Made by a program: the position numbers and the translations under genes
The notes under the pieces: model-generated
The model's input: the letters and a program-made list of their open reading frames with translations, nothing else
What the model was told of the DNA's origin: nothing
The model's database searches: none
From: Mycobacterium parmense
Lineage (GTDB): Bacteria > Actinomycetota > Actinomycetes > Mycobacteriales > Mycobacteriaceae
Length of the DNA stretch: 64,000 nucleotides
Reading direction: 5' to 3'
NCBI RefSeq assembly: GCF_010730575.1
Contig: NZ_AP022614.1
Coordinates: 5,084,001-5,148,000, forward strand
Part shown: positions 18,183-26,605 of the stretch, piece by piece
Position numbering within the stretch: the first letter of the stretch is position 1
Layout: each line of letters begins with the position of its first letter

Positions 18183-19224
18183 TCAAGGAAACTTGCGTTC
18201 AGCGCTGTCGGCGAGAAACGCCCCGCTGAGGCGCAAAGCGTGACGCGCCTCGGGCAAGAGTCGAAACAGGGCTTGAAACACGTGAATTTGACCGCGAAAC
18301 ACCTGAAGTTGCACGGACGACCCCGCGGCGAGCATGCGCTCGGCGAGTCGTCGGGAATCGTCGAGCAGCATTTCTCTCCCGCCCACCTGGATCAATGTCG
18401 GCGGCATGCCGGTGAGGTCGGTGGCGAGCACGTTGACGCGGGGGTCGTGCGGATCGGCGTCGCCCACGTAGAGACTCAGCGCCCGCGACGCGGATCGGGC
18501 GGATGCGAAAGGATCGCGGCGCCAGATTTCGCGAGCCGTCGCCAGCTGACACGTCAGATCGATGACGGGGGACATCAGTAGCATGCGGTCAGGCAACGGC
18601 AGGCGATGTGCGAGTGCACCCAACGAGGTCGCGACCGCCAGTTGGCCGCCCGCCGAATCGCCTGTGTCGGCGGCAAGTGAATACTGACCAGTGCGCGGCC
18701 GACTCCTGATCAGTTTTCGATTGCCGTTGACAGCCTGCGATCGCTACCGTGCGGGCTGATGTCGATTCTTCAGAGCCCGCCAACCACCGGTAGGCCCTCA
18801 GTGCGTCGTCAGCAGCCGCCGGATACGGGTAACGCGGAGCCAATCGATAGCGGACCGCGAAGACCGGGCGCAGCGACGCGGCAGACAGTTCGCCCAGCAG
18901 ACCGCGATGGGTTTTGGGAGAGCACATCGAAAATGCGCCGCCGTGAATGTAAAGGATCGGTGGCCCGTCCGGGTTGACGTTCGGTGCGACGACCCAATCT
19001 CCCCTCACTCGATCGCCGGCGAAGACGGTGTCGACCAGCCTTACGCGCAGTCCTGGGCGTGGGCGGGACGCGATGAGCGCCGCCCGAAGCACCCGATCCA
19101 TCACAGCAAGCCCGTACTGGTTGGACGGTAGTGCTTGCGTCAATGGGCGAAGGACCCCGCGTGCGGATGTTGCGATGAGGTAGCTTGTCAGGCTCGGATC
19201 CCAATCCGAGGAAACGGATATCAC
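18183..19224 (-). pseudogene. HSL-type esterase disrupted by a 68-bp mini-element
   Basis: From a GTG at 19224 the N-terminal half reads SSDWDPSLTSYLIATSARGV and contains the oxyanion motif YIHGGAFSM and a strand ending RTVAIAG. The sequence is then broken at 18665-18737. Removing the 68-bp element and one copy of its 5-bp duplication restores AIAGDSAGGQLAVATSLGAL in frame, which is the serine nucleophile elbow, and continues into the C-terminal half with the acid motif LIQVGGREMLLDD and the His in GQIHVFQAL, ending at 18183. The insertion hits exactly the catalytic elbow, so the enzyme is inactive as read. Confidence 0.88.
18665..18732. mobile_element. 68-bp TIR-only mini-element (copy 1)
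   Basis: The left end is TGTCGGCGGCAAGTGAATAC and the right end, read inward, is TGTCAACGGCAATCGAAAAC; over 27 bases the ends match at about 21 positions, leaving only about 13 bases between them. It is flanked by the direct repeat GCCTG (18660-18664 and 18733-18737). A nearly identical 67-bp copy with a different target duplication lies at 51581-51647. TGT...ACA ends with short target duplications suggest mobilisation by an IS21-type transposase. Confidence 0.85.
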
Positions 19225-19515
19225 GATAAGCCAGCCAGCTTTTCGTTGGTGCGGCCCCCTGTAGCATCCCAAAGCCCGCGTATAGCGGATCGAGGTCGCT
19301 GGCGCGGGGCCACGTCGTCTTTGAAGTGGTGGGTATAAGAAGGAAGCAGGCCTTGTAGGAACCACTGTTACTGATCTACCGGCAGCCTTCAAAGCGACGC
19401 GCGCCGTCGTCGCCAGAGCCGCAGAGCTACGCGATCCAGAGCGGGTCGTCCCCCGGTCGAGCTGGCGCAGGAACGTAGGCAACGATGATGCAGCGACGGC
19501 TGTCGAAGTTCTCGA

Positions 19516-19968
19516 TTACCGCCGACCGGCCGGCAGTTGCAAGGTCGCCTCACTGGGCACGCATATGCCCTCCTCGCTGGACACTGCCAGTTCCAGGTCG
19601 ACCAGGCGCATTCCGCGGTCTTGGCGCTTGGCCACCACCCGCCCGGTAAGGGTCGCGGTCTGTCCCGGGTAGATCGACTTGATCATCGATATCTTGCGCC
19701 GGCGCAGGAGCGCGTCGGGGCCCGCCCAGTCGGTGAGGCCCCGGTCGATGAAGCCGTGAAAGAACAGCGTCGACAGGTAGATCGTTCGCTGGCCCTGGCT
19801 GCGTGCGTACTCCGGATCGTGATGGCCCGGGAACCAGTCCCACGTCGCCGCGGCGTTCATGCAGACCCGCTTGTAGGTGATAGGAATCGACACCGGCGTG
19901 ATCTCGTCGCCGACAATGACGTCATCGAAGGTAAGGCCTTTGATGTCTGCAGTGCTGATCTTGGTCAT
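19516..19968 (-). CDS. MaoC-like hot-dog dehydratase subunit
   Basis: From the ATG at 19968 the product is 150 residues with the hot-dog fold pattern of MaoC-type enoyl-CoA hydratases: an N-terminal strand LTFDDVIVGDEITPVSIPIT, the long helix region with DWFPGHHDPEYARSQG, where the His-Asp pair sits at the position of the hydratase active site, and the strands IYPGQTATLTGRVVAKRQD. It is the last gene of a five-gene operon and follows the partner hot-dog protein after 14 bases. The two probably form one heteromeric enzyme that hydrates or dehydrates an acyl-CoA. Confidence 0.82.
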   Translation of the reverse strand: MTKISTADIKGLTFDDVIVGDEITPVSIPITYKRVCMNAAATWDWFPGHHDPEYARSQGQRTIYLSTLFFHGFIDRGLTDWAGPDALLRRRKISMIKSIYPGQTATLTGRVVAKRQDRGMRLVDLELAVSSEEGICVPSEATLQLPAGRR

Positions 19969-19982
19969 GAGCGCCCCCGGGT

Positions 19983-20495
19983 TTACTGGGCTGTGTCGTA
20001 GCGGAACAGGACGTTGGTGTTGCGGGCGATGTTCTCGCCGTGCTGGTCGGTGTAGGTGGTAAGCGATGTGATGAAGACGCCGGTTCCCAGCCGAGTCGTC
20101 TTCTCGTCGGATAGCGAGACGATCTCCTCGACTATCCAAACGTGGTCACCGACTCGGGGTCGGCGCTCCAGCTCGGTGGTGGTGGAGGCGTTGATGATGT
20201 GGTGGCCGGGCAGGGGAACGTTGAGCGCGAAAAGCCCGTCCTCGCGGTGCAGGTGCGCGGGCGCCCATTGCGGGTTCATGCCCAGGGTCATCAGCAGGCC
20301 CGGTGGGCACTCGTCGCCCTCCCAGTACCGTGGGTTGGCGTCCTCAACCAGAGAGCAGTAGTAGAGGATCATCGATCGGTCGATCGGAAACCACGCCTGC
20401 TTTGGCTCGGAGCGACGACCGACCCAGGACCGGCCCTCCTCTAGAGTGCCGAACGCCATCCCGAGCCCGGTGACATCGTTGGTGTGGGAGCTCAC
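19983..20495 (-). CDS. FAS1-like (MaoC N-terminal type) dehydratase subunit
   Basis: From the GTG at 20495, preceded by AGGGAAGGCAACACC, the product is 170 residues. The motif WFPIDRSMILYYCSLVEDAN followed by PRYWEGDECPPGLLMTLG is characteristic of the N-terminal domain of MaoC-like/FAS1-like dehydratases; a second half with GHHIINASTTTELERRPRVG and DHVWIVEEIVSLSDEKTTR forms the hot-dog strands. The start overlaps the stop of the AtuA small protein (GTGA). It is expected to pair with the MaoC-like subunit just downstream, as in split two-subunit enoyl-CoA hydratases of actinobacterial steroid and lipid catabolism. Confidence 0.85.
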   Translation of the reverse strand: MSSHTNDVTGLGMAFGTLEEGRSWVGRRSEPKQAWFPIDRSMILYYCSLVEDANPRYWEGDECPPGLLMTLGMNPQWAPAHLHREDGLFALNVPLPGHHIINASTTTELERRPRVGDHVWIVEEIVSLSDEKTTRLGTGVFITSLTTYTDQHGENIARNTNVLFRYDTAQ

Positions 20496-20827
20496 GGTGT
20501 TGCCTTCCCTTCGATGGCGGGTTCGGGCAGGGGCATGCGGGACAGGATCGAACACATCGACTTGCCGGTCTCGTCGAAGCGCAGTGTTGCGGTTGCGCCG
20601 CCGCCGAGGGCTCCCCGCATGACGATGTTGAACGCATGCAGGCGAGGCAGCGTGTAGATCGTCACGGTTCCGGTGACCAGACCCTTCATGAAGGAGGTGA
20701 TGGCCTCCGGCCGCAGTCCGCGTTGCAGCGCGGCAAAAGCCTCGGCGTCGCGGGCGAGCACCACGACGTTGGAGATGTCACCCTTGTCGCCTGAACGCAC
20801 GAACGCCAACTCGTCAATGGTGGGCAT
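20492..20827 (-). CDS. AtuA-associated small domain protein
   Basis: From the ATG at 20827 this is a 111-residue protein beginning MPTIDELAFVRSGDKGDISN. The RSGDKGD motif is the signature of the small domain that accompanies AtuA proteins, either fused to them or as a separate gene directly downstream. The rest includes LPRLHAFNIVMRGALGGGAT. Its start lies inside the end of the AtuA gene and its stop overlaps the next gene (GTGA), so all are co-translated. In acyclic terpene-utilising bacteria AtuA-type proteins take part in isoprenoid acyl-CoA breakdown, but their exact reaction is not settled. Confidence 0.85.
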   Translation of the reverse strand: MPTIDELAFVRSGDKGDISNVVVLARDAEAFAALQRGLRPEAITSFMKGLVTGTVTIYTLPRLHAFNIVMRGALGGGATATLRFDETGKSMCSILSRMPLPEPAIEGKATP

Positions 20828-22205
20828 CGAGCATCTCCTTGGCGGCCTGGACACGGACGTGCTGTGGGACGAACTCACGCGGTACCAGGGTCGGCCACAG
20901 CGCTATCACCTTGCGCACCGCCAGCGGCGCGCCGAAGGCGGTACCCACCGGACCGGCCGTCGCTGGCAGCAGCATCGCGCGGCGGGCGACCTCGGCCTCG
21001 CTGCGGGTGCGGCACTTGGCCACCATCCGGAGCTCGACCTCGTTGGGCTGGGCGTCGGGTGCCGGTCGTGGGGCCACCGGGCCGGCCAGCGCGTCCCAAC
21101 CGACACGGTCGAAACGCATCTCCTGCGGAATGACACCCAGGTACTTGATGCGGCCGCGCACTAGCCTCTCGCAGAAGTCGGCCTTCTCCAGAGCATCGGG
21201 CCAGGGGATCATCGTGCGCCCCTCGGCGAGGTAGCCGTCCTCGTAGCCGATCTGCACCTTGAGCGTGTCCGGCCGTCGGCGGCCGGTCATGCCCGTGAGC
21301 TGCACGCGGTCGGGGCCGAGTTCTTTGACCTCGACACCGCCCATGTCGACGACACCGTCGGGCAGCAAATAGCAGAACGGGTCGTGCACTTCGTAAAGCA
21401 AATGCTCTTTGATGGTCCACTCGTTGAGCACCCCACCCGAGCCCGGCACCTTACTGATCACAGCGGTGCCGTCAGCCGACATCTCGGCCATCGGGAACCC
21501 GAGCCGCCACGGATCACGCGACAGCCGCCACTGCGAGGACATGCCGCCGGTCGCGATGCCCGCACACTCCAGTACATGACCGACGGTAAGCGCGGCGCCG
21601 ATCAGGTCGGGATTACGCTCAAATATCCACCCGAAGTGGCGCATGAGCGGCCCGCAATAAAGCGCAGAGTCGGCAAGCCTGCCGCCGATCACGACATCGG
21701 CGTCGCCGTCAAGTGCGTCAATGATCCCGTCGGAGCCGGTGTACGCCGAGACAGCGACGATCCGGTCGGCGATGCGGTCGATGTCTTCTTCGCCGGACTC
21801 AAGGTGCGCGAATTGCCAACCCGAATCCCTGATTTCGGCGATTCTCCCCGTCAAGTCGTCGCCCTCAATGGTTCCGATGCGGGTGTCGGGATATCCGGCG
21901 TCACAGGCCACTCGCGCAGCGGCCAGTGCGGCGGCACCCGGGTTCGCTCCGCCCCCATTGGTCACGATGCCGACGTCGTTACGGCGGGCAGCGGGCAGCG
22001 CCTGACGCAGAATGGGTTCGACATCGGGCACGTACCCTTTACCCGGGTCACGCATCTTGGCACGGGTAAGGAGCGCAACGGTCAACTCGGCCAGCAGGTC
22101 GAAGCAGGCAAACTCGACACCGCCCTGCTCAATGAGTTCCACCGCGGGATCCACCATGTCACCCCAATAGCCGGCACCAGCACCGATCCGCACGCTGGCA
22201 CTCAT
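20814..22205 (-). CDS. AtuA-family (DUF1446) protein
   Basis: From the ATG at 22205 the product is 463 residues. It starts SASVRIGAGAGYWGDMVDPA and includes FDLLAELTVALL, VTNGGGANPGAAALAAARVA, VVIGGRLADSALYCGPLMRH and DPFCYLLPDGVVDMGGVEVK, the conserved blocks of the DUF1446/AtuA family. AtuA takes its name from acyclic terpene (citronellol/geraniol) utilisation clusters. Here it is followed by the separate small AtuA domain and two hot-dog subunits, which supports a role in a branched or isoprenoid acyl-CoA pathway. The start overlaps the stop of the small ORF upstream (ATGA). Biochemical function is not established for the family. Confidence 0.9.
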   Translation of the reverse strand: MSASVRIGAGAGYWGDMVDPAVELIEQGGVEFACFDLLAELTVALLTRAKMRDPGKGYVPDVEPILRQALPAARRNDVGIVTNGGGANPGAAALAAARVACDAGYPDTRIGTIEGDDLTGRIAEIRDSGWQFAHLESGEEDIDRIADRIVAVSAYTGSDGIIDALDGDADVVIGGRLADSALYCGPLMRHFGWIFERNPDLIGAALTVGHVLECAGIATGGMSSQWRLSRDPWRLGFPMAEMSADGTAVISKVPGSGGVLNEWTIKEHLLYEVHDPFCYLLPDGVVDMGGVEVKELGPDRVQLTGMTGRRRPDTLKVQIGYEDGYLAEGRTMIPWPDALEKADFCERLVRGRIKYLGVIPQEMRFDRVGWDALAGPVAPRPAPDAQPNEVELRMVAKCRTRSEAEVARRAMLLPATAGPVGTAFGAPLAVRKVIALWPTLVPREFVPQHVRVQAAKEMLDAHH

Positions 22206-22375
22206 GCGCACTCCTGCGCCGCCTCGGCGCTTGCCGCCGCGATGTCGGCACTAGGCGGCGGCGCGCTTGGCGGTATCCCGCCGACTGCCGGATCGACAAA
22301 GGGCACGAATGCGGCGCGCCCGGCCAGCCGTCCTTTGCCGGTGACCCCCGCAGCAATCAGCATCGTTCCGGGCAT
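22202..22375 (-). CDS. 57-residue protein of unknown function heading the AtuA operon
   Basis: The ATG at 22375 is preceded by a strong ribosome-binding site (AGAGAGGAGGAAAACACG), the stop overlaps the AtuA start by four bases, and a palindromic operator-like motif lies 56 bases upstream, so it is very probably translated. The protein begins MPGTMLIAAGVTGKGRLAGR and has a Pro/Ala-rich tail. I do not recognise a family. It could be a small leader or accessory peptide, or the remainder of a longer gene whose 3' part was deleted when the AtuA operon was joined on. Confidence 0.55.
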   Translation of the reverse strand: MPGTMLIAAGVTGKGRLAGRAAFVPFVDPAVGGIPPSAPPPSADIAAASAEAAQECA

Positions 22376-22430
22376 CGTGTTTTCCTCCTCTCTGTCCCCG
22401 GCCGTCGACCGCAAAGCTCTTGGCCGCGGG

Positions 22431-22451
22431 CCTGTTAATTGGCGTTAGCGT
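22431..22451. promoter_or_regulatory. Palindromic operator-like motif, copy 1 (AtuA operon)
   Basis: The sequence is CC-TGTTAAT-TGGC-GTTAGCGT. Its second half is identical to that of the copy at 35046-35066, and the layout A(C/T)G(T/C)TA(A/T)C-N4-complement is shared by four sites in the window. It lies 56 bases upstream of the first gene of the AtuA operon. Confidence 0.5.
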
Positions 22452-22682
22452 ACGCTGTCTTGACACCGCTCGGCAGTGACCCGAGGCCCGGCGTCCGGGT
22501 CAAGCGAATCGAGCTTCCCGAAGTTGTCGACGTTGCGCCACGCCAGAGGGGCGAGATTGCCTTTCTGCTCATGGGCTGGGGATTAGAACGACTCCGGCTG
22601 CTGCCGAGAAATCACGTATCCGGCGTGGCGTAAAGCCGGTCACTGGAAGTCGACGCACTACCGACACGCGGACTTGCGCGTC

Positions 22683-22703
22683 AATGTTAACGGCCGATAA
22701 CGT
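22683..22703. promoter_or_regulatory. Palindromic operator-like motif, copy 2 (acyl-CoA dehydrogenase operon)
   Basis: The sequence is AA-TGTTAAC-GGCC-GATAACGT. It is identical to the copy at 32149-32169 except for the four spacer bases. It lies about 130 bases before the acyl-CoA dehydrogenase start. Confidence 0.55.
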
Positions 22704-22831
22704 ATCACCGGGCGATTACGCTGCTGTCGAGCGGTGACGGAAGCTTCCCTCGAATTCCTCGGTGTGTCGCCTGAAGTTTGTCGTGGCCGGTGCAAACCCG
22801 GACCTGCGGGTGATTCAAGGGGTTGAGCGGT

Positions 22832-23986
22832 ATGGAGATATCAGAGAGCCAGGAACGGCGGGATCTGCGGGCGGCGGTTGCGGCCATCGGGAAGTCGTAC
22901 GGCCACGATTACTACCTGACCAAATCCCTGGGGGGCGAGAAGTCTACGGAACTGTGGCAGGAGGTAGGTAAGCAAGGTTTTCTCGGGGTGAATATTGCCG
23001 AGGAGTACGGCGGTGGCGGTGGGGGTATCTACGAACTGCATGCCGTGGGAGAGGAGTTGGCGGCGGCGGGGTGCCCGTTGTTGATGACGGTGGTGTCGCC
23101 GGCCATTTGTGGCACCATCATCCAAGCGTTCGGAACCGACGAGCAGAAACGGCGTTGGCTTCCGGGCATTGCGAGCGGCGAGATCATAATGTCGTTTGCG
23201 ATCACCGAGCCCGACGCGGGCTCAAACTCGCACAACATAGCGACGACCGCCAAGCGGGACGGCGCCGACTGGGTTCTGCGTGGCACCAAGTACTACATCT
23301 CGGGAGTGGACGAGGCGCAAGCCATCTTGGTGGTCACCCGAACGGGTACTGACGAGCGTGGGCGCGGCCGGCTGTCGCTGATGGTGGTTCCCACGGACGC
23401 TGCCGGCCTGCAGAAGACTCTGATTCCCGTGCAAGCCGTGACACCGGAGAAACAGTTCACCCTGTTCTTCGACGATGTACGTGTTCCCGGTGACAACTTG
23501 ATCGGCGCTCGGGACGAGGGACTGCGGCAGGTATTCGTTGGTCTGAATCCGGAACGGATAATGGGGGCGGCGCTGGGCAATGGGATCGGCCGGTACGCGT
23601 TAAACAAGGCATGTACCTACGCCCGGGAGCGCAGGGTGTGGGACACCCCTATAGGGGCACATCAGGGAGTCGCTCATCCGCTGGCGCACGCCAAAATTCA
23701 GGTTGAACTCGCACGCTTGATGACCCAACGGGCGGCCGCCTTACACGATGCCGGCGAGGCAGGGGCCGGCGAGGCGGCGAATATGGCCAAGTACGCGGCA
23801 GCTGAAGCCGGAATCCTTGCGCTGGACCAAGCGATTCAGACGCATGGCGGCAACGGTCTGGCTACGGAGTACGGGTTGGCGACGTTGTGGGGACCGGCGC
23901 GGTTGATGCGGACGGCACCGATCAGCCGGGAGATGATCCTCAATTATGTTGCGCAGCATAGTCTCGCGCTTCCACGGTCATACTGA
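22832..23986 (+). CDS. Acyl-CoA dehydrogenase
   Basis: From the ATG at 22832 the product is 384 residues. Motifs include the glycine-rich segment IAEEYGGGGGGIYELHAVGE, the FAD/substrate motif SFAITEPDAGSNSHNIATTA (about 126-145), the core strand region with FFDDVRVPGDNLIG, and the C-terminal IQTHGGNGLATEYGLATLWG with a Glu in APISREMILNY at the usual catalytic position. It should desaturate an acyl-CoA. It is the first gene of an operon with the thiolase-like and DUF35 genes and carries a palindromic operator-like motif upstream. AAGGGG lies before the start. Confidence 0.93.
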   Translation: MEISESQERRDLRAAVAAIGKSYGHDYYLTKSLGGEKSTELWQEVGKQGFLGVNIAEEYGGGGGGIYELHAVGEELAAAGCPLLMTVVSPAICGTIIQAFGTDEQKRRWLPGIASGEIIMSFAITEPDAGSNSHNIATTAKRDGADWVLRGTKYYISGVDEAQAILVVTRTGTDERGRGRLSLMVVPTDAAGLQKTLIPVQAVTPEKQFTLFFDDVRVPGDNLIGARDEGLRQVFVGLNPERIMGAALGNGIGRYALNKACTYARERRVWDTPIGAHQGVAHPLAHAKIQVELARLMTQRAAALHDAGEAGAGEAANMAKYAAAEAGILALDQAIQTHGGNGLATEYGLATLWGPARLMRTAPISREMILNYVAQHSLALPRSY

Positions 23987-24026
23987 ACGTCGACTAGGTT
24001 TGGGTGGCTGCTTCCATGAGGTCAAC

Positions 24027-25214
24027 GTGAGAACTTGGGCACTTGCCAGCGAGCCGGCTATCGCCGCAGTAGAAGAACTACCGCCAGGAAAGTACGAAGG
24101 CCACGACGGCGCGGGCATGCAGGAGTTGGTGCTTCGTCGGTTTCTGCAGAGCCATTCACTTGGTCCCCGCGATGTGGACGGCCTGCTGGTTTGCCCGTCC
24201 GGCATGGCCAGCGGTGCGGGTGCCGACATCTTCGTCCACGAGCGCCTCAATGACGTGTTGGGCATCCGGCCGCGCTTTTGTGAGACTGTCAACGTCGGTG
24301 GGGCGACCTACACGATCATGCTGTCGCGGGCTGCACTTGCAATCAGCGCCGGCCTTGCAAACGCGGTGCTCTGTATCGGTGCGGGGAAATTCCCCAAGGT
24401 GGGGCGGGGAGGCGGCGCCAACGCAATGGCGCGCATGATCAGCCACCCGGACTTTGAGTACCCATACGGCAGCTTCATCCCAGCCCTTTACGCCTTAGCC
24501 GCCACGCGGCATATGGCCGAACGCGGAACGAGCCGCGATGCTCTTGCCGCCGTGGCGGTCTCGAGCCGCGAGTGGGCGTTACGGCATCCAGATGCTTTGA
24601 TGCGCAACGCGGGTCCGCTCACCGTCGAGATGGTTCTGGCTTCACGACCTATCGCGTGGCCGTTCAATTTGCTGGACTGCTCAGTACCGTGTGAAGGTGG
24701 CGCCGTGTTCCTAGTGGCCCATGGTGACCGCGCGCGGGAAATCACCGACCAACCGGCCTATGTATTGGGCTTCGGTGAACACCACGATCACGGCAACATC
24801 ACCCACACCAGCGACTTCGCAACAATGGGTGCCAGCGTGTCAGCGCGTGCCGCGTTCGAAATGGCCGATCTTTCGCCTTCGGACGTGCAGGTGGCCGAAC
24901 TGTACGATGCCTTCACGATCAACCCGATACTGCTGTTGGAGGAAACGGGGCTGGTGGCGGCAGCTAAAGGTGGCCACTTCTTCCTGGATGGGCGGGGGGC
25001 GCCCGGCGGTGACCTTCCGGTGAACACCTACGGGGGTCTGCTGTCATTCGGACACACCGGCGACGCGTCGGGAATGTCGATGCTGATCGAAGCTGCGCGC
25101 CAAGTGATGGGGAAGGCTGCGGATCGTCAAGTGTCTGCAGAAATAGCATTGGTACACACTTACGGCGGCATGATGGCAGACCATTCGACCGTACTCTTGG
25201 GGAGGACGCCGTGA
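24027..25214 (+). CDS. Thiolase-like (SCP-x/Ltp type) protein, probable acyl-CoA cleavage subunit
   Basis: I place the start at the GTG at 24027 (GAGG six bases before it), giving 395 residues. The thiolase fold is visible as VNVGGATYTIMLSRAALAIS (about 88-107), VAELYDAFTINPILLLEETG, and the C-terminal NTYGGLLSFGHTGDASGMSM and VHTYGGMMADHSTVLLG. The usual nucleophilic Cys is not present at the GGATYT motif. Ltp-type thiolase-like proteins that pair with a DUF35 protein include Ltp2-ChsH2, a retro-aldolase in cholesterol side-chain breakdown, so an aldolase rather than a thiolase reaction is plausible. The stop overlaps the DUF35 start by four bases, which supports a complex. Confidence 0.85.
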   Translation: MRTWALASEPAIAAVEELPPGKYEGHDGAGMQELVLRRFLQSHSLGPRDVDGLLVCPSGMASGAGADIFVHERLNDVLGIRPRFCETVNVGGATYTIMLSRAALAISAGLANAVLCIGAGKFPKVGRGGGANAMARMISHPDFEYPYGSFIPALYALAATRHMAERGTSRDALAAVAVSSREWALRHPDALMRNAGPLTVEMVLASRPIAWPFNLLDCSVPCEGGAVFLVAHGDRAREITDQPAYVLGFGEHHDHGNITHTSDFATMGASVSARAAFEMADLSPSDVQVAELYDAFTINPILLLEETGLVAAAKGGHFFLDGRGAPGGDLPVNTYGGLLSFGHTGDASGMSMLIEAARQVMGKAADRQVSAEIALVHTYGGMMADHSTVLLGRTP

Positions 25215-25615
25215 CAACTGCTCCCATGCCCACCGTGACTGACAGCACGGCCGTGTACTGGCAGCAGGCAGCTGTCGGGCGGTTTGTGCTCCCGAAATGT
25301 CGGGAGTGCAAGCGATTCCATCATCATCCCCGCCCTTGGTGCCCATACTGCTGGGCTGCGGATCTGGATTGGCAAGAACCTTCGGGAAAAGCGACGATCG
25401 TCACCTACACCGTCGTCCGTCAGGCCCCGTCGCCAGCTTTCACCGCTCCTTACGTCTTGGCGATAGTGGAGCTGGAAGAAGGACCTCGAATGATGACCAA
25501 CGTGATCGAATGCAACGTCGATGAAGTGCGGGTCGGTATGGCTGTCGAGGTGGTCTTCGAATCACGAGGCAACCTGGCACTTCCGCAGTTCCGACGGGTC
25601 ACGTCAACTGCGTGA
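25211..25615 (+). CDS. DUF35/OB-fold zinc-ribbon partner protein
   Basis: The 134-residue product has an N-terminal helix, a rubredoxin-like zinc ribbon with two CxxC pairs (LPKCRECKRFHHHPRPWCPY, then CW), and a C-terminal OB fold with GKATIVTYTVVRQAPSPAF and YVLAIVELEEGPRMMTN. DUF35 proteins bind acyl-CoA and form complexes with thiolase-like partners. The gene overlaps the thiolase-like gene by four bases, so the two are expected to act together. The sequence after its stop is an IS256-type remnant that has cut the operon. Confidence 0.92.
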   Translation: MTTAPMPTVTDSTAVYWQQAAVGRFVLPKCRECKRFHHHPRPWCPYCWAADLDWQEPSGKATIVTYTVVRQAPSPAFTAPYVLAIVELEEGPRMMTNVIECNVDEVRVGMAVEVVFESRGNLALPQFRRVTSTA

Positions 25616-25633
25616 CGAGCCGACGCGAAAACT

Positions 25634-26430
25634 CACTTATCCAGCACCGATTACCTGTATTTGTGGGTGGATGGCATCCACCTCAAGGTGCGCCTTGAGG
25701 TGGAGAAACTCTGTTTGCTGGTAATGATCGGGGTCCGTGCTGATGGCCGCATGGAGCTCGTCGGGCTGGCTGACGGCTTCCGGGGATCGACTGAGTTCTG
25801 GGCTGATTTGCTGCGCGATTGCCGCCGCCGCGCCATGACCGCAGCGGTGCTCGCGGTCGGCGACGGCGCCCTGGGCTTCTGCAAGGCGTGCGGGAGGTGT
25901 TCCCGGATATTCGAGAGTAGCGCTGCTGGTGGCATAAGCAGGCCAATATTCTTGCCGCACTGCCGAAATCGGTGCACCCAGGGTGCAGTCGCGGCGATGA
26001 AGGAGATCTACAACGCCGAGGATATCGACAAAGCCCAGCTCGCGATCAAAGCGTTCGAGATCGACTACGGCGCCAAATACCCCAAAGCGGTCGCCCAAGA
26101 TCGTCGACGACGCCGAGGTGTTTTTGGAGTTCTACCGGTATCCCGCCGAGCATTGGATCCACCAATCGCACCACAAATCCGATCGAAAGTACCTTTGCGA
26201 CAGTACGTTTGAGGACCAAAGTCACCAAAGGGCCGGGCTCCCGCGCGGCCTGGCTGGCGATGGCCTACAAGCTAATCGAGGCCGCCCAGGCCCGCTGGCG
26301 CGCGGTCAACGCACCACACTTGGTCGCCCTCGTCCGTGCCAGCGCCGTCTTCCACAAGGGCAAGCCGCTCGAACGGCCTATCGACATCACACCCGAACCG
26401 TCGGCAGCTGAGCCTCGAACCGTCGGATCA
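25634..26430 (+). pseudogene. IS256-type transposase remnant (copy 1)
   Basis: The fragment starts at TDYLYLWVDGIHLKVRLEVE and continues through several frames to RASAVFHKGKPLERPIDITP. It lacks the N-terminal third and the terminal end seen in the copies at 41.9 kb and 57.1 kb. It shares with them the same frame breaks after GALGFCKA and near the HPGC/RCTQG segment, so the three copies descend from one damaged ancestor. It separates the thiolase-like/DUF35 operon from the ligase gene. Positions 26431-26605 hold nothing recognisable. Confidence 0.85.
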
Positions 26431-26605
26431 TCCGCCATCCCGCTGCGCTGCCACTCGTATCCACCCATGAACGACTCTCACCCAAAGCGATTCGGCAGGC
26501 GTGCGAAGATTTACGTCCATGCTGCCGCTGACCGCATTCTGCGTACCGCAACGTGGTCGAGGTGTGGCGAAAAGCAAATGTGCGTCTGGCCGAGAGAACG
26601 GCGTT

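Larger units (their letters stand above)
22376..22831. other. Divergent intergenic region with two operator-like motifs
   Basis: No gene is supported here. It separates the AtuA operon (minus) from the acyl-CoA dehydrogenase/thiolase-like operon (plus) and contains two copies of the same palindromic motif, one near each start. A perfect 10-base palindrome AGCGTACGCT (22447-22456) overlaps the first copy. Confidence 0.5.

Noticed and set aside
21384..22448. 354-codon open frame on the plus strand
   Set aside because: Antisense shadow of AtuA; it also covers the operator region and has no recognisable fold.
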